From: Prillingera fragicola | Taxonomy: Eukaryota > Basidiomycota > Tremellomycetes > Trichosporonales > Trichosporonaceae | Direction of reading: 5' to 3' | Length of the DNA: 64,000 nucleotides | Assembly (NCBI GenBank): GCA_002335605.1 | Contig: BEDY01000005.1 | Coordinates: 1,240,001 to 1,304,000, forward strand | Part shown: positions 1 to 11,684 of the stretch, piece after piece | Layout: each line of letters starts with the position of its first letter | Position numbering within the stretch: the stretch's first letter is position 1 | The notes under the pieces: model-generated | Database searches by the model: none | Told to the model about the DNA's origin: nothing | Seen by the model: only the letters and a program-made list of their open reading frames with translations | Position numbers and translations under genes: made by a program

Positions 1-789
1 GGATACCCAAAATGACATCCTTGCCGCTCTCGAGCTTCTTGTACGCGACATTGAGCGCCTGCAGCTGCGAGGTCATGTTGTGCTGTGTCGTCATGACACC
101 CTTGGGCAAGCCAGTGGTTCCAGACGAGTAGCAGAGCCATGCAGTGTTCTGAGCCTCGGCACCGTTGAAGGTCTCGGGTTTGCCAGGCTCCCCAAACAGC
201 TCCGAGACGACCTTGTTCTGGGCGCCGGATGGCTTCTTGCTCTTCTCCGCAAGCAGGACAATCCGCTCAGCAGGGAACTTTCGCTTGAGGTGCGATCGTG
301 CCTTCTCAAACTGAGGCAGTAGCTCAGGAGCAAGGAAGATGAGCTGGGCACCAGAGTCGTTGACCTGGTGGGCAATCTCGTCGGGGGCACTGGCACGCGT
401 CAACAACCCGACCCCATCCTTCACCACGGCACGAGCATGCCGCCCCACACAGTGTCCACTCACTATGCGTAGTTGGCAGGACTGATACACAGACCCGCAG
501 CCATGCATCCAAACGCGGCCTGGGTCCACTCGAGACTGTTGGTGCCCCAGAGGCACGCGACGTCGTTCTTCTTGAGGCCAAGACCGCGGATTCCAGTCGC
601 CAGCTGGAGGGCGTTGTCCTCGACATCCCCGCGCGAGAGGGTGCGACCGGTCAGACCATCAATGTACGCTGGCAACTTCTTCTCAAAAGTGGGCAGGGGC
701 GAGTCGCCCGCTTTCTGAGGGAAGAGGTATTCGAAGAGCGAGCTCTCAACCAGAGTTGGCTCGGGAAAGTCGGGCTTGTAGATTGTCAT
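1..789 (-). CDS. AMP-dependent acyl-CoA synthetase/4-coumarate-CoA ligase-like, 3' part missing
   Basis: This is the N-terminal part of an ANL-superfamily enzyme that activates a carboxylic acid with ATP and loads it onto CoA. The start is the ATG at 789 (MTIYKPDFPEP). Exon 1 is 789-464, a 74-nt intron (GTGAGT...CAG) covers 463-390, and exon 2 runs off the left edge. Splicing joins NYA-YAPDEIAHQ, the usual family sequence. The P-loop-like AMP-binding motif YSSGTTGLPKGV is present, as is the early segment with GLGLKKNDVACLWGTNS. The catalytic lysine domain lies outside the window, so the substrate cannot be inferred; 4CL-like or fatty-acid ligases are both possible. A longer upstream open frame to 1059 lacks family similarity and was not used as start. 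Confidence 0.88.
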
Positions 790-1194
790 TCGGGCAGGGT
801 GATGTGGGAAGAGTATGGAGTAGAGATCGAGCAGGAAAGTCGGAACAGGACGAGCCAAGTCTCGCTTGCAGAGCTGTCCATGTAATGTGCGCTGGTTGAC
901 CCGTTCGATGTGGGCCTCGGAGAGGCACCATCTTGGGGTCCGGGATTGTGCGATACCCGTTAGTGGGCACATCAGTCGCCATCGCCGGGCGGCGTTTAGC
1001 CGGGATTGTGGGGCAACACGGTAATGAAAGGGATGATGAACCGGTGGATGGTCACTCACCGTCGATCACTTTGGACGGGCAAGCTGAGCAGATGGAATGC
1101 AATTATGCACCTTACGTCGTACATCAACTTCTCCGTGCTACATATGCAACGCCTTCCTACACGACGTCGTGGGTCCCTTTCAACAGCACACAAT
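790..1194. other. intergenic, upstream of the ligase gene
   Basis: About 400 bases between the ligase start and the end of the phosphoesterase gene. It contains the ligase promoter and the 3' UTR of the neighbour. I see no conserved coding sequence or RNA gene. Confidence 0.5.
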
Positions 1195-3334
1195 CTACCG
1201 CCACATCTTAGCGGCGTACTCTCCAAACACCTCGTTGATCAGTGTGCCTTCCGCGTACGGCTTGAAGTCTCCAGGGCGCATCCTGCGTTCTGGGTCGAGT
1301 ACACGGACAGCAGTCACTAATGCGTCAGCTGATTCTCACTACGCCAGACTCACAGAAGTCGTCCATAGCAAAATCCATGACAACAACGTCCAGGATGTCG
1401 TCGTCATCCATGACCGGGAATGGGGTCTGGATAAAGTCACTAGGAGGTCAGCGACATTACACTTAGCGAACTTACACTCGGTCAGCCGAGAACGGCACTG
1501 GGATGTGCTCAATGTCATCGCCGTTGCCAGCGCAGCGGTCACGCGTCACAAAGCCCAGGGTGCGCGGCTTGCCGTCCGCAGAGCTGAAGACGGCCTGGTT
1601 CTTGTCCGCCTGGACAGAGTTGATGTAGTCGTTCCACTGCTCCGCTCGCCACTCATCAAACACGCGTTGAACGTAAGCCTCATCCTCTTCCCTAGCGGAC
1701 AGTGGCTGCAACTTGGATGCACCGGCGCGGTTCATTTCCGGCTCGATGAGCTTGGCCAGGCGAGCGGGAAGGCGCGTGACGAGGAAGGCAGTTGTGAATG
1801 GCGACACCGTGAGCTCATCGTTGCGGTCAAAGCGACCCTTGAACAAGTCGAAGCGGAGACTCCCGGCGTTGCCAATGATGATACGCGGACCGCTGTGGTT
1901 CGGGTCCTTGACAGTCACGGGCAATACCTTTTCGGCGAACAAGGTGAGAACATTGCGCGGGTGACCGTACGGATGGCGGTCAAGGAAATAATCGTGTGGC
2001 GCGTTACCGAGGAAAGAAAACAGATCAAGCTCCTCTGCAAGCTGGCCAAGTGCTGCCGTGATGTTGAGTCCCAGTGGGGTGTCAAAGTCCTTCTCTGTCT
2101 TGCCAGTATGCCACATGTAGGACACAGGGTTGGCGTCGAGGTAACGGCGGTTCATGACTAGGTCTGCGCCATCGTCATTCTCAGCAGGTGGCATGGAAGA
2201 CGAGACAAAGGCGATAGTCTCAAGGTAGCGACCGGGAACCACGCTACCTGTTAGCGCCAATCCAGACATGTGACTCACGCAATGGAGCGGCCATCGTACT
2301 GGGCACAGTCCCGAACGTGGGTGTGTCCGCCGTGCACGAAGATGGGGACATGGGGGTGAACACGGCGAATAGCGTTGAAGAGTGGCTTCCACTCAGAGGT
2401 CTCCCCACGTGCAGGCATGTGCCCAACGAGCGCACTAAGAGGTTAGCGACGCTTCCGATCACCGGTGAGGTACACACAAGAAGTCGGGTGCTTCCTGAAT
2501 AGCGTCAATGAACCACTGCTCCTTGACCATCTTGCTGGGCGACTGAATCGTGAGATTGGCAGCATGCGCCTTGACTTGTAACGTCAGCCACAGTGGCGCC
2601 TTCCGAACTCACAGTCAAACAGCACTCCGAACGAAGTCACCTTCCGCCCCTGAGTTGTCTCGAACTTTGCGAACTGGTGGCCAATGACCCTCGACACGGT
2701 CTCGCCGTCCTCCTCCACAGTGATGTTGACATTGGAAGTCAGGAAGCGGCCGCCCCAGAAATCCCTGTTGTCGTAGATCCACTTGGCAGACTCATACTTG
2801 TACAGCTCGTGGTTGCCGATGGCAAGGATGTCGTAAGGGACGGCGCCAAAGATATGATCAGCCATCTCGGCAGACGCTGGCGACGTCGAGACAAGACCCG
2901 AGCCATCATGGTGGTCGCCTGCGTCGACGAGAAGCAAGTCTACACCGCGCTTGTCGGCCTGGTCGCGCATGTGTTCGACAAAGCTAGCAAACGTGCCCAA
3001 ATCACCTGAATAGTTCTGCGGGATCAGTATGAAAGCAATGGTTTGCCACCCACTGGTTCTGGCCAAGTGTTCTGAGACGTCAGCTATGCAGTGAGCATCG
3101 AGCTTACGTGTTGGTGTCCCAGGAGCCAGCCTGCCTGTTAGTTGCCGTAAAAGCATTGCACTCACCATGAGTATCACTGGTGGCAAGGATGTTGACATCT
3201 CCCCATTCCAGCGGACGGTGAGGGACGGGGATCTCGGCAGGTGCGCGTTCGAGCGCGTCATAGCCAAATGAAGGAATGGCACTGGCGAGAGCCAGAGGAG
3301 GCAGCAAGCTTGCAATAGCTGCCAATCGAGTCAT
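1195..3334 (-). CDS. secreted calcineurin-like phosphoesterase / 5'-nucleotidase (YHR202W-like)
   Basis: This is a metallophosphoesterase with a C-terminal 5'-nucleotidase region. The start at 3334 gives a signal peptide (MTRLAAIASLLPPLALASA), so the product is probably secreted or vacuolar. Metal-binding motifs appear in the expected order: SDTHG, GDHHDGSG, GNHEL, HGGHTH. The gene has many short introns; recognisable junctions include DTHG-GWLLGHQH near 3165, and near the end FSADRV-DFIQTPFPVMDDDD (intron by 1478), DFAMDDF-LTAVRVLDPE, finishing EYAAKMWR and a TAG at 1195. The family resembles the poorly characterised yeast YHR202W type rather than classical UshA. It starts 172 bp from the divergent RFT1. 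The substrate is unknown. Confidence 0.88.
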
Positions 3335-3506
3335 GGTGGTGAAGTGTGTGAATGGTGAGAGGAAGAGGGAGAGATCCCGGGGCTGCATCTGTTATCTCGG
3401 TCCTGGGCATCGGGTCGCCCGTTGTCACTAAAACCACGCGACGCGCCGTGCCTGAGCGCGTCACTATCGTTATTGGAGGTTGAGCATTTTGTCAATCCAC
3501 AACAAC

Positions 3507-5207
3507 ATGTCAGCGCAAGCAGGTGAGCTTTGCACATGACCAAGAGCTGAGCATTGAAGTCAAGGAGAATGCGGCAGCACCGCAAGCTCCAAAAGGAGAA
3601 TCGTCCCTCGCCTCGGCATTGACGACCGGCCGAGCTCTCTTCCTCCTGCAGCTCATGACCCGACTGGTGACATTCACGCTCAACCAGGGACTGGTCCGTC
3701 TGGCAAGCCCAGACGTCTTTGGAACGGCGGCCATTCAATTTGATCTTGTCGCATCGACAATTCTCTTTCTCTCGCGTGAGGGTGTGCGCAATGCGTTGTT
3801 ACGAGGGACGGGCGGCGATGACACCAAGCGCGGTGCTTCGCGGGACACGGCACTTGCCGCCTTCCCTCTTCGGCTGGGACTCGGAGTGGCCTCAGGTGTT
3901 GTCGCAGCGTACCTTGGAATGGCTTCAGAGGTGACCACCTCGCAGCGTCACTTCCACCTCTCCCTCGCGCTCTACGTCTTCTCCGCATTCGGAGAGCTCG
4001 CCATTGAGCCGCTCTATGTCGCGGCTCTGAAGGAAGACCCACCGCGTATCCGCGTACGCGTGCAGGCAGAGGGAGGAATGGCCATTGTTCGTGCGGTGGT
4101 CTCATTTGCTTTCCTGTTTCTCAGGCCAGGCGACGCGCTGCTTGGGTTTGCTGTTGGCTTCGCTGCCGGCCAAGCTTGGCTTGCTGGACGATACATTGTC
4201 GAGTATGGCGGGTTCAGTGTGCTCCCTAAGTTGTTGTTTCCTGACAAGGGAGCCAAGGATGACTCCAGCCGCGCACTCGCTATGGCCAACACTCGCCAGA
4301 GTGTAGTCAAGCACCTCCTCACCGAGGCAGATCGTCTGGCTGTCAGTCGCATCTCGCCTCTTGGCGACCAGGGTGGCTATGCTGTAGCCATGAACTACGG
4401 TATGTGTCGCGTCAAGATTAAACTGACTCTCAGGCTCATTGGTGGCACGCATCGTCTTCCAGCCATTGGAAGAAACCCTTCTACTCCACTGGTCCCGCTC
4501 ACTTGATGCGGCAAGCACACTTCCTCTGCTGCAGCTCGCGATCCGCCTCTCTCTGCACCTCGCCCTCCTCCTCCCAGTCTTCCTCCCCCCACTCCTTCCT
4601 GTCATTCTTCCGATTCTTCTCCCTCGGCGCTACACCACGGAAACAACGGCCGCCCAGACTCTCCAGACCTACCTTGTCGCCTACCTCCCCCTGCTCAGCC
4701 TCAACGGCATCCTGGAAGCATTTCACGGCGCATCCGCGACTCCTGCTCAAGTGGCACGCCAAGCGCGCTACATGATCGGAAGCTCTGGCGCCTTTGCCGT
4801 AGCCCTCTACGGCTTTACGCACATCACAGGCGTGCCCATTACGACAGAGCAGGCACTGATCTACGCCTCGTGCGTCGCCATGCTCATCCGTATAGCCTAT
4901 GCGTTCACGCACGCCCGCGCCGTCTTTTCCCAACGCGGCAAGACACTCAGCATATCAAGTCTACTCCCCAAAACGCCTGTGTGGGTCGTCACGGCGCTAT
5001 TTGGCACCGCCACTTGGGCCGCGTCTGCCCGCCTCGCTGGCGGGAGGATGATGGACCAGCTGATCCTGCTGTTCGGGTTCGGGGGCGCGTCGGCTGCAGC
5101 AGCTCTGGCTGTCATGTGAGTGTAGAAAGCGGTGGGGTGCTGACGCTCGCAGCTATGTCATGGAGAAGACCGAGGTTGCGCAGCTCGGGCAGAATCTGCG
5201 TGGGTAG
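3507..5207 (+). CDS. RFT1: RFT1, ER lipid-linked oligosaccharide translocation protein
   Basis: A polytopic ER membrane protein of the MVF/MATE-like fold, required for use of Man5GlcNAc2-PP-dolichol in N-glycosylation. The N-terminal part FLLQLMTRLVTFTLNQ...STILFLSREGVRNALLRG is diagnostic. Introns follow AMNY at about 4401 (GTATGT...CTCAG, joining NYGSLVARIVFQP) and in the codon after ALAV near 5118 (GTGAGT...CGCAG). The last exon encodes YVMEKTEVAQLGQNLRG and a TAG at 5205-5207. The start is less certain: the only suitable ATG (3507) is out of frame with the body, and a 37-nt intron (3523-3559, GTGAGC...GAAG) would connect them as MSAQAVKEN. Without it the open frame begins at a non-ATG codon. 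Confidence 0.92.
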
Positions 5208-5543
5208 GGCGGAAGACGTAGGTTCTTTCTTGCCTTCGGTTGGTCATGTCACGTCACATGCCCGTATGACTTGCATATGCATGTCATGCTGTGATCTCTG
5301 GGCGCGCCAGAGAGTCCAGGCCATCGTCGCGGGAATCACTCAGCTCCGTCTTCTTTCGTCACTGATGAACTTGCCGGCCCCAGTACCCAGTGTGGCTACG
5401 CCTCGAGGGCGATCATGGTGGCACAGGCTCAAACACCCGCCCAACTCCCCCTCCCCTCCCCTCTCCCTCAACACATCGTAACCTTCACGCCCATGATGAT
5501 ACAATGCATGCTCTACACAAACCTCTTCCGATGTCTACCCGCT

Positions 5544-6205
5544 CTAAATACCGCGGCTACGCTCCATGACTGCGCTCATGTCAAGCACCTCGCGCAGGTC
5601 GGCGCCGCTGCTCATGAAATCGGCCGCGTCGAGGGTCTCGTCTTGACCACGCAAAATCTCGAGCTGCACATTGTGCGAGCCGCCCAGGGGCATGCCCGAG
5701 GGCGTGGCTGCGGCCATGAGGGGGTGGTGGAGGTCCTGCTTGTCAGTCATGTTCACGACAGCCAGCGCGAGCTGGCTCGGCTGGCTCGGGGACGCACCTC
5801 GGATGCGAGCTTGACCTCCATGGCTTGCCTGAGGGGAACGGACATGCCAAAGTTGTTGCGCTGGATGGTAGAGCGGAGCTGCTGCTGGGTCTCGTTCCAC
5901 TGTTCAATGTCAGTTATGCGCTTGCTCGTATCGGCGCACCTTCTCAAGACGAGCCTGGAGGGCACTCTGGTTTCCCTGGGCGACCGACTGAGATGCCTGG
6001 GTGATACCGTAGCGGAAGGCGTCGTGGGTGCCGGTCTCGGGGTGGTTTGTGGCCTGCAATGTTAGGTGCTGTTCGACAGTGACTAGCTCACCTTTGTCGA
6101 GACGACGTGGGCGTCCTGCGAGGCGTTGACGGTGGCGGGTACGATGCGGAGCGACTAGGAGGGTTAGAACTGTGTGAATGCATTGCTTTAGCAGTAGCTC
6201 ACCAT
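5544..6205 (-). CDS. UMP1: UMP1/POMP, proteasome maturation factor
   Basis: A short chaperone that is enclosed and degraded during 20S proteasome assembly. Five coding exons (6205-6203, 6154-6092, 6053-5940, 5899-5798, 5735-5544) give 157 residues, a normal length. The protein begins MSLRIVPATV, the usual fungal start, and contains WNETQQQLRSTIQRNNFG, PLRQAMEVKLASE and the conserved VQLEILRGQDETLD, which corresponds to the LDVLRGNDET segment of POMP. The first coding exon is just the ATG: the intron begins directly after it (GTGAGC) and resumes with TCG. The third intron is only 40 nt. The last acceptor could be placed 3 nt earlier, adding one Gln. Confidence 0.95.
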
Positions 6206-7720
6206 TGTGGATAATGTTGTGGACACTGTCAATGCTGCGACTGTCGCTGTATTGATGCACTCTACGTCGTGGACCACCGCCTGGCTGCAATGACGAAGCG
6301 CTCACGCGTCTTGCTTTGCTACGGTGGCGGCGATATGGCGGCGTTTGCCACGTGGTGGGCTTGTGGCTGGGTGATGGGTCCATTCGATGGGTGAAGTGGT
6401 GGACCTGGCAGGATTGCGGGGCGGGCGATTCTGGTCCCGAGGCTGGGTGGGCCCGTGCCCGCCATCCCTTGGGTGCGCCTCCCTGCCATTCACGATGCAA
6501 CGCCTCCAGGTCGCACCCAGTCGCCTTCCTCTGTCTGTCTCTCTCTCCTTGCCATTCAGTCCTCTCTTTACTCTTTCTCTTCTCCAATTACACCCCCTTG
6601 ATCGCAGTGCGCCTGGTTAGATTTGTGAGTACTGGTTCCGCAGCCGCACAGCAGAGCTTGCGCAAACCTGCGGGCGATTCCGCAATCGAGTCGACGCACA
6701 CACCTGCAACAGACAGAGTATAGGAGGCTGACACACCTGTCCGCGTCCGTCCTGCACGAACACAACTTGCCTGTTCATCACACCCTCCTGCCCCATCATC
6801 ACACGCTCCATTGCGCCCCCCACAAACATCACCCATCGACTATTTCTCGTTTCTCTCATTCTATCCATTCGCCCTCGTCCCCCTAAACGTCGCGTCCGTG
6901 ATCACCCATCCCCTGGCCTCCAATCCGTCTCGTCCACGCCTCGCGTTTCCTGTCGCTTCACCGATCGTTCCACCTCTACAGCAGACGCGCGGATTCTTTC
7001 ATTGGCAACACCTCTAGTCTGCCGCTCTTCTTCTCGACTCCACACCCCGAGAAGCACGCCGTCGAACCACCCGACACAGCAACACCCTTTCTCCCTCCTC
7101 CTCACCCCTCCAGGTTAGTAAGGTCCCATCATTCTCTGTCCACCCCCCACCGCTGTTGCGCCCACCAATCTCGTTGGTGCGAGCGCCGTGCATTGCTGCC
7201 CATGCCGCCTCCCTGAAACACCATGCATGTGTACTGAGGTGTGCATGCGTATGAAAGGGGCCTAGGCAGTGGTTCTGTGACGTGGCCGTTAAATTTGATG
7301 GCTGACATGACTCTCATTTACTCCACACTACTCTCTGTACACCCGTGTCTCTCGCTACATCTTGCAACGCCCACTCGACAACGCCTACCCCGCCCACTTT
7401 GAACCGTCTCTGTTGTTCGACGCACCATTTTGGCCTCAACATTTGTCGTCACCCCACTCTGCACTTCTACAACCCATTTCGTCCATTGTGCGCACTCGCC
7501 CGGTTGCTGTGTCGACGTTTCCTCTCACCGCTTTATGCGCCATCACCTGCGGCTGCATTTATAAATCACGTCGGCAATCCCCATCATCTCGAATCTCGCG
7601 CATTTCTTCTTGCACGCATTACCCCAACCCTCGCGACCCCTCGACTCCTTGAAACATTCCACCACGCCTCGCGCAAACAATTCCCATCGTCGCACCACCT
7701 GCGACCCATACCCGTCCACA
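6206..7720. other. divergent promoter region and long leader of the casein kinase gene
   Basis: 1.5 kb between UMP1 and casein kinase 1. From about 6780 it is strongly C/T-rich on the + strand with very few G-runs, typical of a fungal transcribed leader. A GTTAGTAAG at about 7115 could be the donor of a 5'-UTR intron. Open frames here are low-complexity and show no family similarity. Confidence 0.45.
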
Positions 7721-8890
7721 ATGGCCTATGACGCTCTACAGTACTCAACCAGGATGTCCATGGACCTCCGTGTTGGCGGCAAGTACCGCATTGGCAAGAA
7801 GATTGGCAGTGGCTCGTTCGGTAAGTCTTCCCGTCACGCGACGCCGCAAACCGTCAGCTGACAATGTTTCTCAGGTGACATTTACCTTGGCGTGAACATC
7901 GTTTCCGGCGAGGAGGTCGCTATCAAGCTCGAGTCGGTCAAGGCCAAGCACCCCCAGCTCGAGTACGAGTCCAAGGTGTACAAGTCGCTTGCTGGCGGCG
8001 TCGGTGTTCCCTTCGTCCGTTGGTACGGAACCGAGTGCGACTACAACGCCATGGTTCTCGACCTCCTTGGCCCTTCGCTCGAGGACCTCTTCAACTTCTG
8101 CAACCGCAAGTTCAGCTTGAAGACTGTCCTCCTCCTTGCCGACCAGCTCATCTCGCGTGTCGAGTACATCCACTCGCGCAACTTCATTCACCGTGACATC
8201 AAGCCCGACAACTTCCTGATGGGCATCGGCAAGCGCGGCAACCAGGTCAACGTCATCGACTTTGGTCTCGCCAAGAAGTACCGTGACCCCAAGACCCACC
8301 TCCACATCCCTTACCGCGAGCAGAAGAACCTTACCGGTACTGCCCGTTACACTTCGATCAACACCCACCTGGGTGTCGAGCAGTCGCGTCGTGACGACCT
8401 CGAGTCGCTTGGTTACGTGCTCATGTACTTCCTCCGTGGCCAGCTTCCGTGGCAGGGCCTCAAGGCTGCCACCAAGAAGCAGAAGTACGACCGTATCATG
8501 GAGAAGAAGATGACCACTCCCACGGACGCCCTCTGCCGTGGCTTCCCCAACGAGTTTGCCATCTACCTCAACTACTGCCGCTCGCTTCGCTTCGACGACA
8601 AGCCCGACTACTCTTACCTCCGCAAGCTCTTCCGCGACCTCTTCGTTCGCGAGGGCTTCCAGTACGACTACGTCTTCGACTGGTCGGTTCAGCCTCCCCC
8701 CAAGACCGACGACCACAGCGGCGACATCAACCAGCAGAACGCCATGCTCCAGGCTCAGCAGCAGAAGCGTCGTGTTGTCGTCGACTCGGCCAACATGGGC
8801 GGCTCGACCCAGGACCCCGCCAAGCTCGAGAGCCAGCGTCAGCTGCGCTCGCAGACTCGCAACATTGCGCGCGAGCAGGGCGGCTGGTAA
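7721..8890 (+). CDS. casein kinase 1 (CK1 delta/epsilon, Hrr25/Cki-like)
   Basis: A Ser/Thr kinase of the CK1 family acting in DNA repair, vesicle traffic and ribosome maturation in fungi. Exon 1 is 7721-7820, a 54-nt intron covers 7821-7874, and exon 2 is 7875-8890 (371 residues). Motifs in order: glycine loop GSGSFGDIYLG, catalytic lysine in [29 protein letters not shown], and the CK1-specific [14 protein letters not shown] in place of the usual APE. The kinase core ends near FDWSVQ and is followed by a short Gln/Arg-rich tail ending NIAREQGGW, with no lipidation motif. Codon use is highly biased (C-ending), as expected for a strongly expressed gene. An antisense 424-codon open frame over it is a composition artefact. 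Confidence 0.97.
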
Positions 8891-10145
8891 ACCGGCCATT
8901 GCGCAGAGGGTAGCGCGCGGTCGCCGCCCTGGAACATACACGACGAAGGAAGGGGACTTGTTCGAGTGGAGCGAAAGACGGTGGAAGGCAGCGGTCGCGG
9001 ATGCGTAGGAGCTCATCGGTTCGGCTCGCCACGGAATCTTAAAGCACGGCAGACTCGCTGCACTTGCCAGCTCCGATTCCCCGGCGCAACATTCACAGCC
9101 CCGGTTACGCTCCTCCACGACTCTTCCATCTCCTTGCCCATTCATTTCCCCAATCCTTACATTCTCGCTCGCCTACGGCTTTTCTCTCTTAATGGCCTCT
9201 CGATACCCTTCAACACTCCTCAACCTTTCCAGCACTACAGTTTTGGACCCATATACCCACCCTGTCCACGACAGCACGTCTCGGCCAACCTCGGCCACAT
9301 CCAAGCCAGAACCGGCCTTCCGTTACGACCTCTCTTTCCGCTGCAGCGCGCCCGAAGCCTGCTCCTCATCATTCGTCGCTCGCTATATACCGGCAGCTCA
9401 ACATGCTCGGTTCGGCCCGCACGCCCTCGCTGCGCGCCATAGCTTTCTCAGTCTCCATCATCACCATCACACCCCCTCCACACATACACCACCTACCCCC
9501 AACTCTCACAGACCGCCACGGCGCCAGCCAGGGCGCCAAGTCCCCGTATGTCCCCCCTGCGCACCATGATGCGCAAGTGGTTGGGCGCGGGAGGGCGACA
9601 AAGTGTTACGACGCAATAGCAACATGTTGCTTTGTTAAACGGTTCCTGCCCATGAGACCCGTTGTCCTTTTTTTTATAAAGTGATCCTAGCGCGTTTGTG
9701 AATGCATGTTCGTTAGGTCATGCCAAGTGTGAAGCACCCTTTGCAGTGAAGCTTAACAGCAGTTGCCTTCTGTGTACGACGTTGCCGACGTGGTCGAGAT
9801 TGGGTGCCTGACGAGCACGGGTGCATGCCATCGTCATTGTCCAGAAGCTGCCAGCGAGGCACAGCGCAGTTAGCGAAGATAGCACGCAGCATTCCGCATC
9901 TCTCATCAGCACTTTCGGCTTCTCCTACAGGCTTGCCAACAGCCAAGGCTGATGTTTTGTGGCCGTAGAGATGCCGTACTATCCATTTCTGACACTGTAT
10001 CACACTGACAGGGAATATCTACATGATCAGGCAGCTGCTGCTAGATACGACAAGCTCTACTATCACCAATCGGCTCCTGGCACCTTTGGCACACTCTTGT
10101 GACAGGTCAGCACTGGGAGCCAGCTAGATGGGCAAGAAGAGATGT
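8891..10145. other. intergenic / 3' UTRs, no gene seen
   Basis: 1.25 kb between the convergent ends of casein kinase 1 and the BAP31-like gene. It holds C/T-rich transcribed-looking sequence, a CACCATCATCACCATCAC low-complexity stretch near 9460, and a T-run near 9670. Open frames of 90-158 codons have no recognisable domain and are not supported. Confidence 0.45.
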
Positions 10146-11323
10146 TTAGTCGAACTTCTTGTCAGACGAGGCGCCGGTCTGCGTTGGTTAGAAGGAGGCA
10201 GAAGACGACAGGGGCGAGTTACTTACAACCTTGATGTGGTCGTCGGCAAGGCGGTTGTACTCGTGAGCCTGCTGGGAAGCCTGCTTCTTGAGGGTGTCTG
10301 GGACTAGTTAGTACTTTCCACTCCAAAGCAAAGGACGGAATGGCTGCCAGACAGACGAGCACACTCACCAAAGTCACGGCCAGTGGCGTTGGCAGCCTTG
10401 AGCTCAGCCTCGGTCTCACGCAGGCGCTTGCGGAGCTCCTCCGTCTCGCCGACGTTCGTTGAACCCTTGGTAGTCTTGGTCTGCAGGAGGTTGAGCTCCT
10501 CCTGCACGTGGATAAAGTCAAGGATAATGTAGAAGACGCGCGAGAGGATGAGCGACAGGAAGAGGGTGGCGCCGGTCAGGTAGACTATCGGTATCAGCTA
10601 CGTCCCAGAGCCCAGGTGAAGTTTCTGGCAGAGACACCACGCCTGTTGCATCTCTGATGCCGGCAGGTACTCACGGTTACGCTGGGCGTAGAAACGGCGG
10701 GCGGCGCTACGGGCGTCAGCAGCGCTCCAGCATTGGGCGGGGAATCCACAGTACAACTCACAAGGTAGTCTCCGTACGCACATCAGTAATCTCCTGCTTC
10801 TGCTTCGACGCAGCGCCGTCCTGGGCAATGCGGAGCATGCGCTGAAGCGCATCGACGAACAGAACCGCCACGAAACTGGACGTGTCAGCGCGACGTGTCA
10901 GTTGGGATTGGAACCGGCTCGGAGCCGGTAGGGGCAGCGCACATGAAGGTAATCTTCAACTGGACCTTTGTTAGCATTGATGCGAGTGTTGCTGCAAGCG
11001 CATAGACTCACTCCGTACTGGACCTTGCCGATGAAGGGGTTCTCGCTCAAGAAGTGCATCATCCTGCCCGAGTTAGTGATGTGGGAATGATGGCCCCGTT
11101 GACAGCTCTTGGTGCTCACTTCTTGCGGAGTGCAAAGGGCATGGGGCACACGAGCGCCGAGAAGAGCACGATTTCGCTCATAAGGAGCCCAAAGCAGACT
11201 GTACACGGTTAGAGGATGCCTGGGAATGGTTGCAGTCAAGAGGACGTACGGGTGTAGTAGAGCTGCGACGAGTCAGTAAACGCAGTGCAGAGCTCGCATC
11301 AGGTGCTCAATACTCACAGTCAT
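10146..11323 (-). CDS. BAP31/Yet-family ER membrane protein
   Basis: Homolog of B-cell receptor-associated protein 31 and yeast Yet1/Yet3, an ER protein with three N-terminal membrane segments and a cytosolic coiled coil. Splicing ten coding exons gives MTLYYTLCFGLLMSEIVLF..., the family's typical beginning, then MMHFLSENPFIGKVQYG, FVAVLFVDALQRML and the coiled coil VQEELNLLQTKTTKGS...LRKRLRETEAELKAA. The C terminus KKFD fits a KKxx ER-retrieval signal. The first two coding exons are only 6 nt (ATGACT) and 13 nt. Other junctions include ALRK-KMMHF, ITFI-FVAV, TTFA-ARRF, QRNL-YLTG, RDFD-TLKK and HIKV-TGASS. It is divergent from the CID gene (361 bp). Confidence 0.92.
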
Positions 11324-11684
11324 TGCGTTAGAATGTGATGTGAATGACTGGGGAGTGGAATGCTAAAGATGAAAGGTAGAAAGACACGACTACAGGATGA
11401 TGTTGAGAATAGCAACCAGGCGGATGGTCTTGCTGGGAGCAGCAAAATACGTCATTCTACACTGCTGCATCCGCTACGCGTCAGCCTGGGTGGATAGACT
11501 CCCGTCCCGGCCACGCCGGTGGTGCCACACTGGGTGGCAAATCGGAGTTATAGCCCACGCGGCGTCACTCCTGGGCCATCAAGCTCTGGCAACAAGTTTA
11601 GGGCAACGAGGTCCACATGCATCAGCGACATCTAGGACGCATCAACAACAGCATCTGACCACCTATCAGACATCAACCGCCAAC
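11324..11684. promoter_or_regulatory. divergent promoter between BAP31-like and CID genes
   Basis: 361 bp separate the two start codons, so both promoters must lie here. No TATA box was recognised. Confidence 0.4.

Noticed and set aside
463..1059. N-terminal extension of the acyl-CoA ligase up to 1059
   Set aside because: The added 90 residues are not similar to the family; MTIYKPDFPEP at 789 is a normal start.
1097..2161. 354-codon open frame on the plus strand
   Set aside because: It lies antisense to the phosphoesterase exons, which carry clear motifs. Biased codon use produces long antisense frames.
7871..9145. 424-codon open frame antisense to casein kinase 1
   Set aside because: Leu/Val/Glu-rich pseudo-protein typical of the reverse complement of a strongly codon-biased gene; no domain.
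9192..9684. possible small protein genes after casein kinase 1
   Set aside because: Open frames are low-complexity (His/Pro/Ser), overlap each other and show no splice structure or domain.
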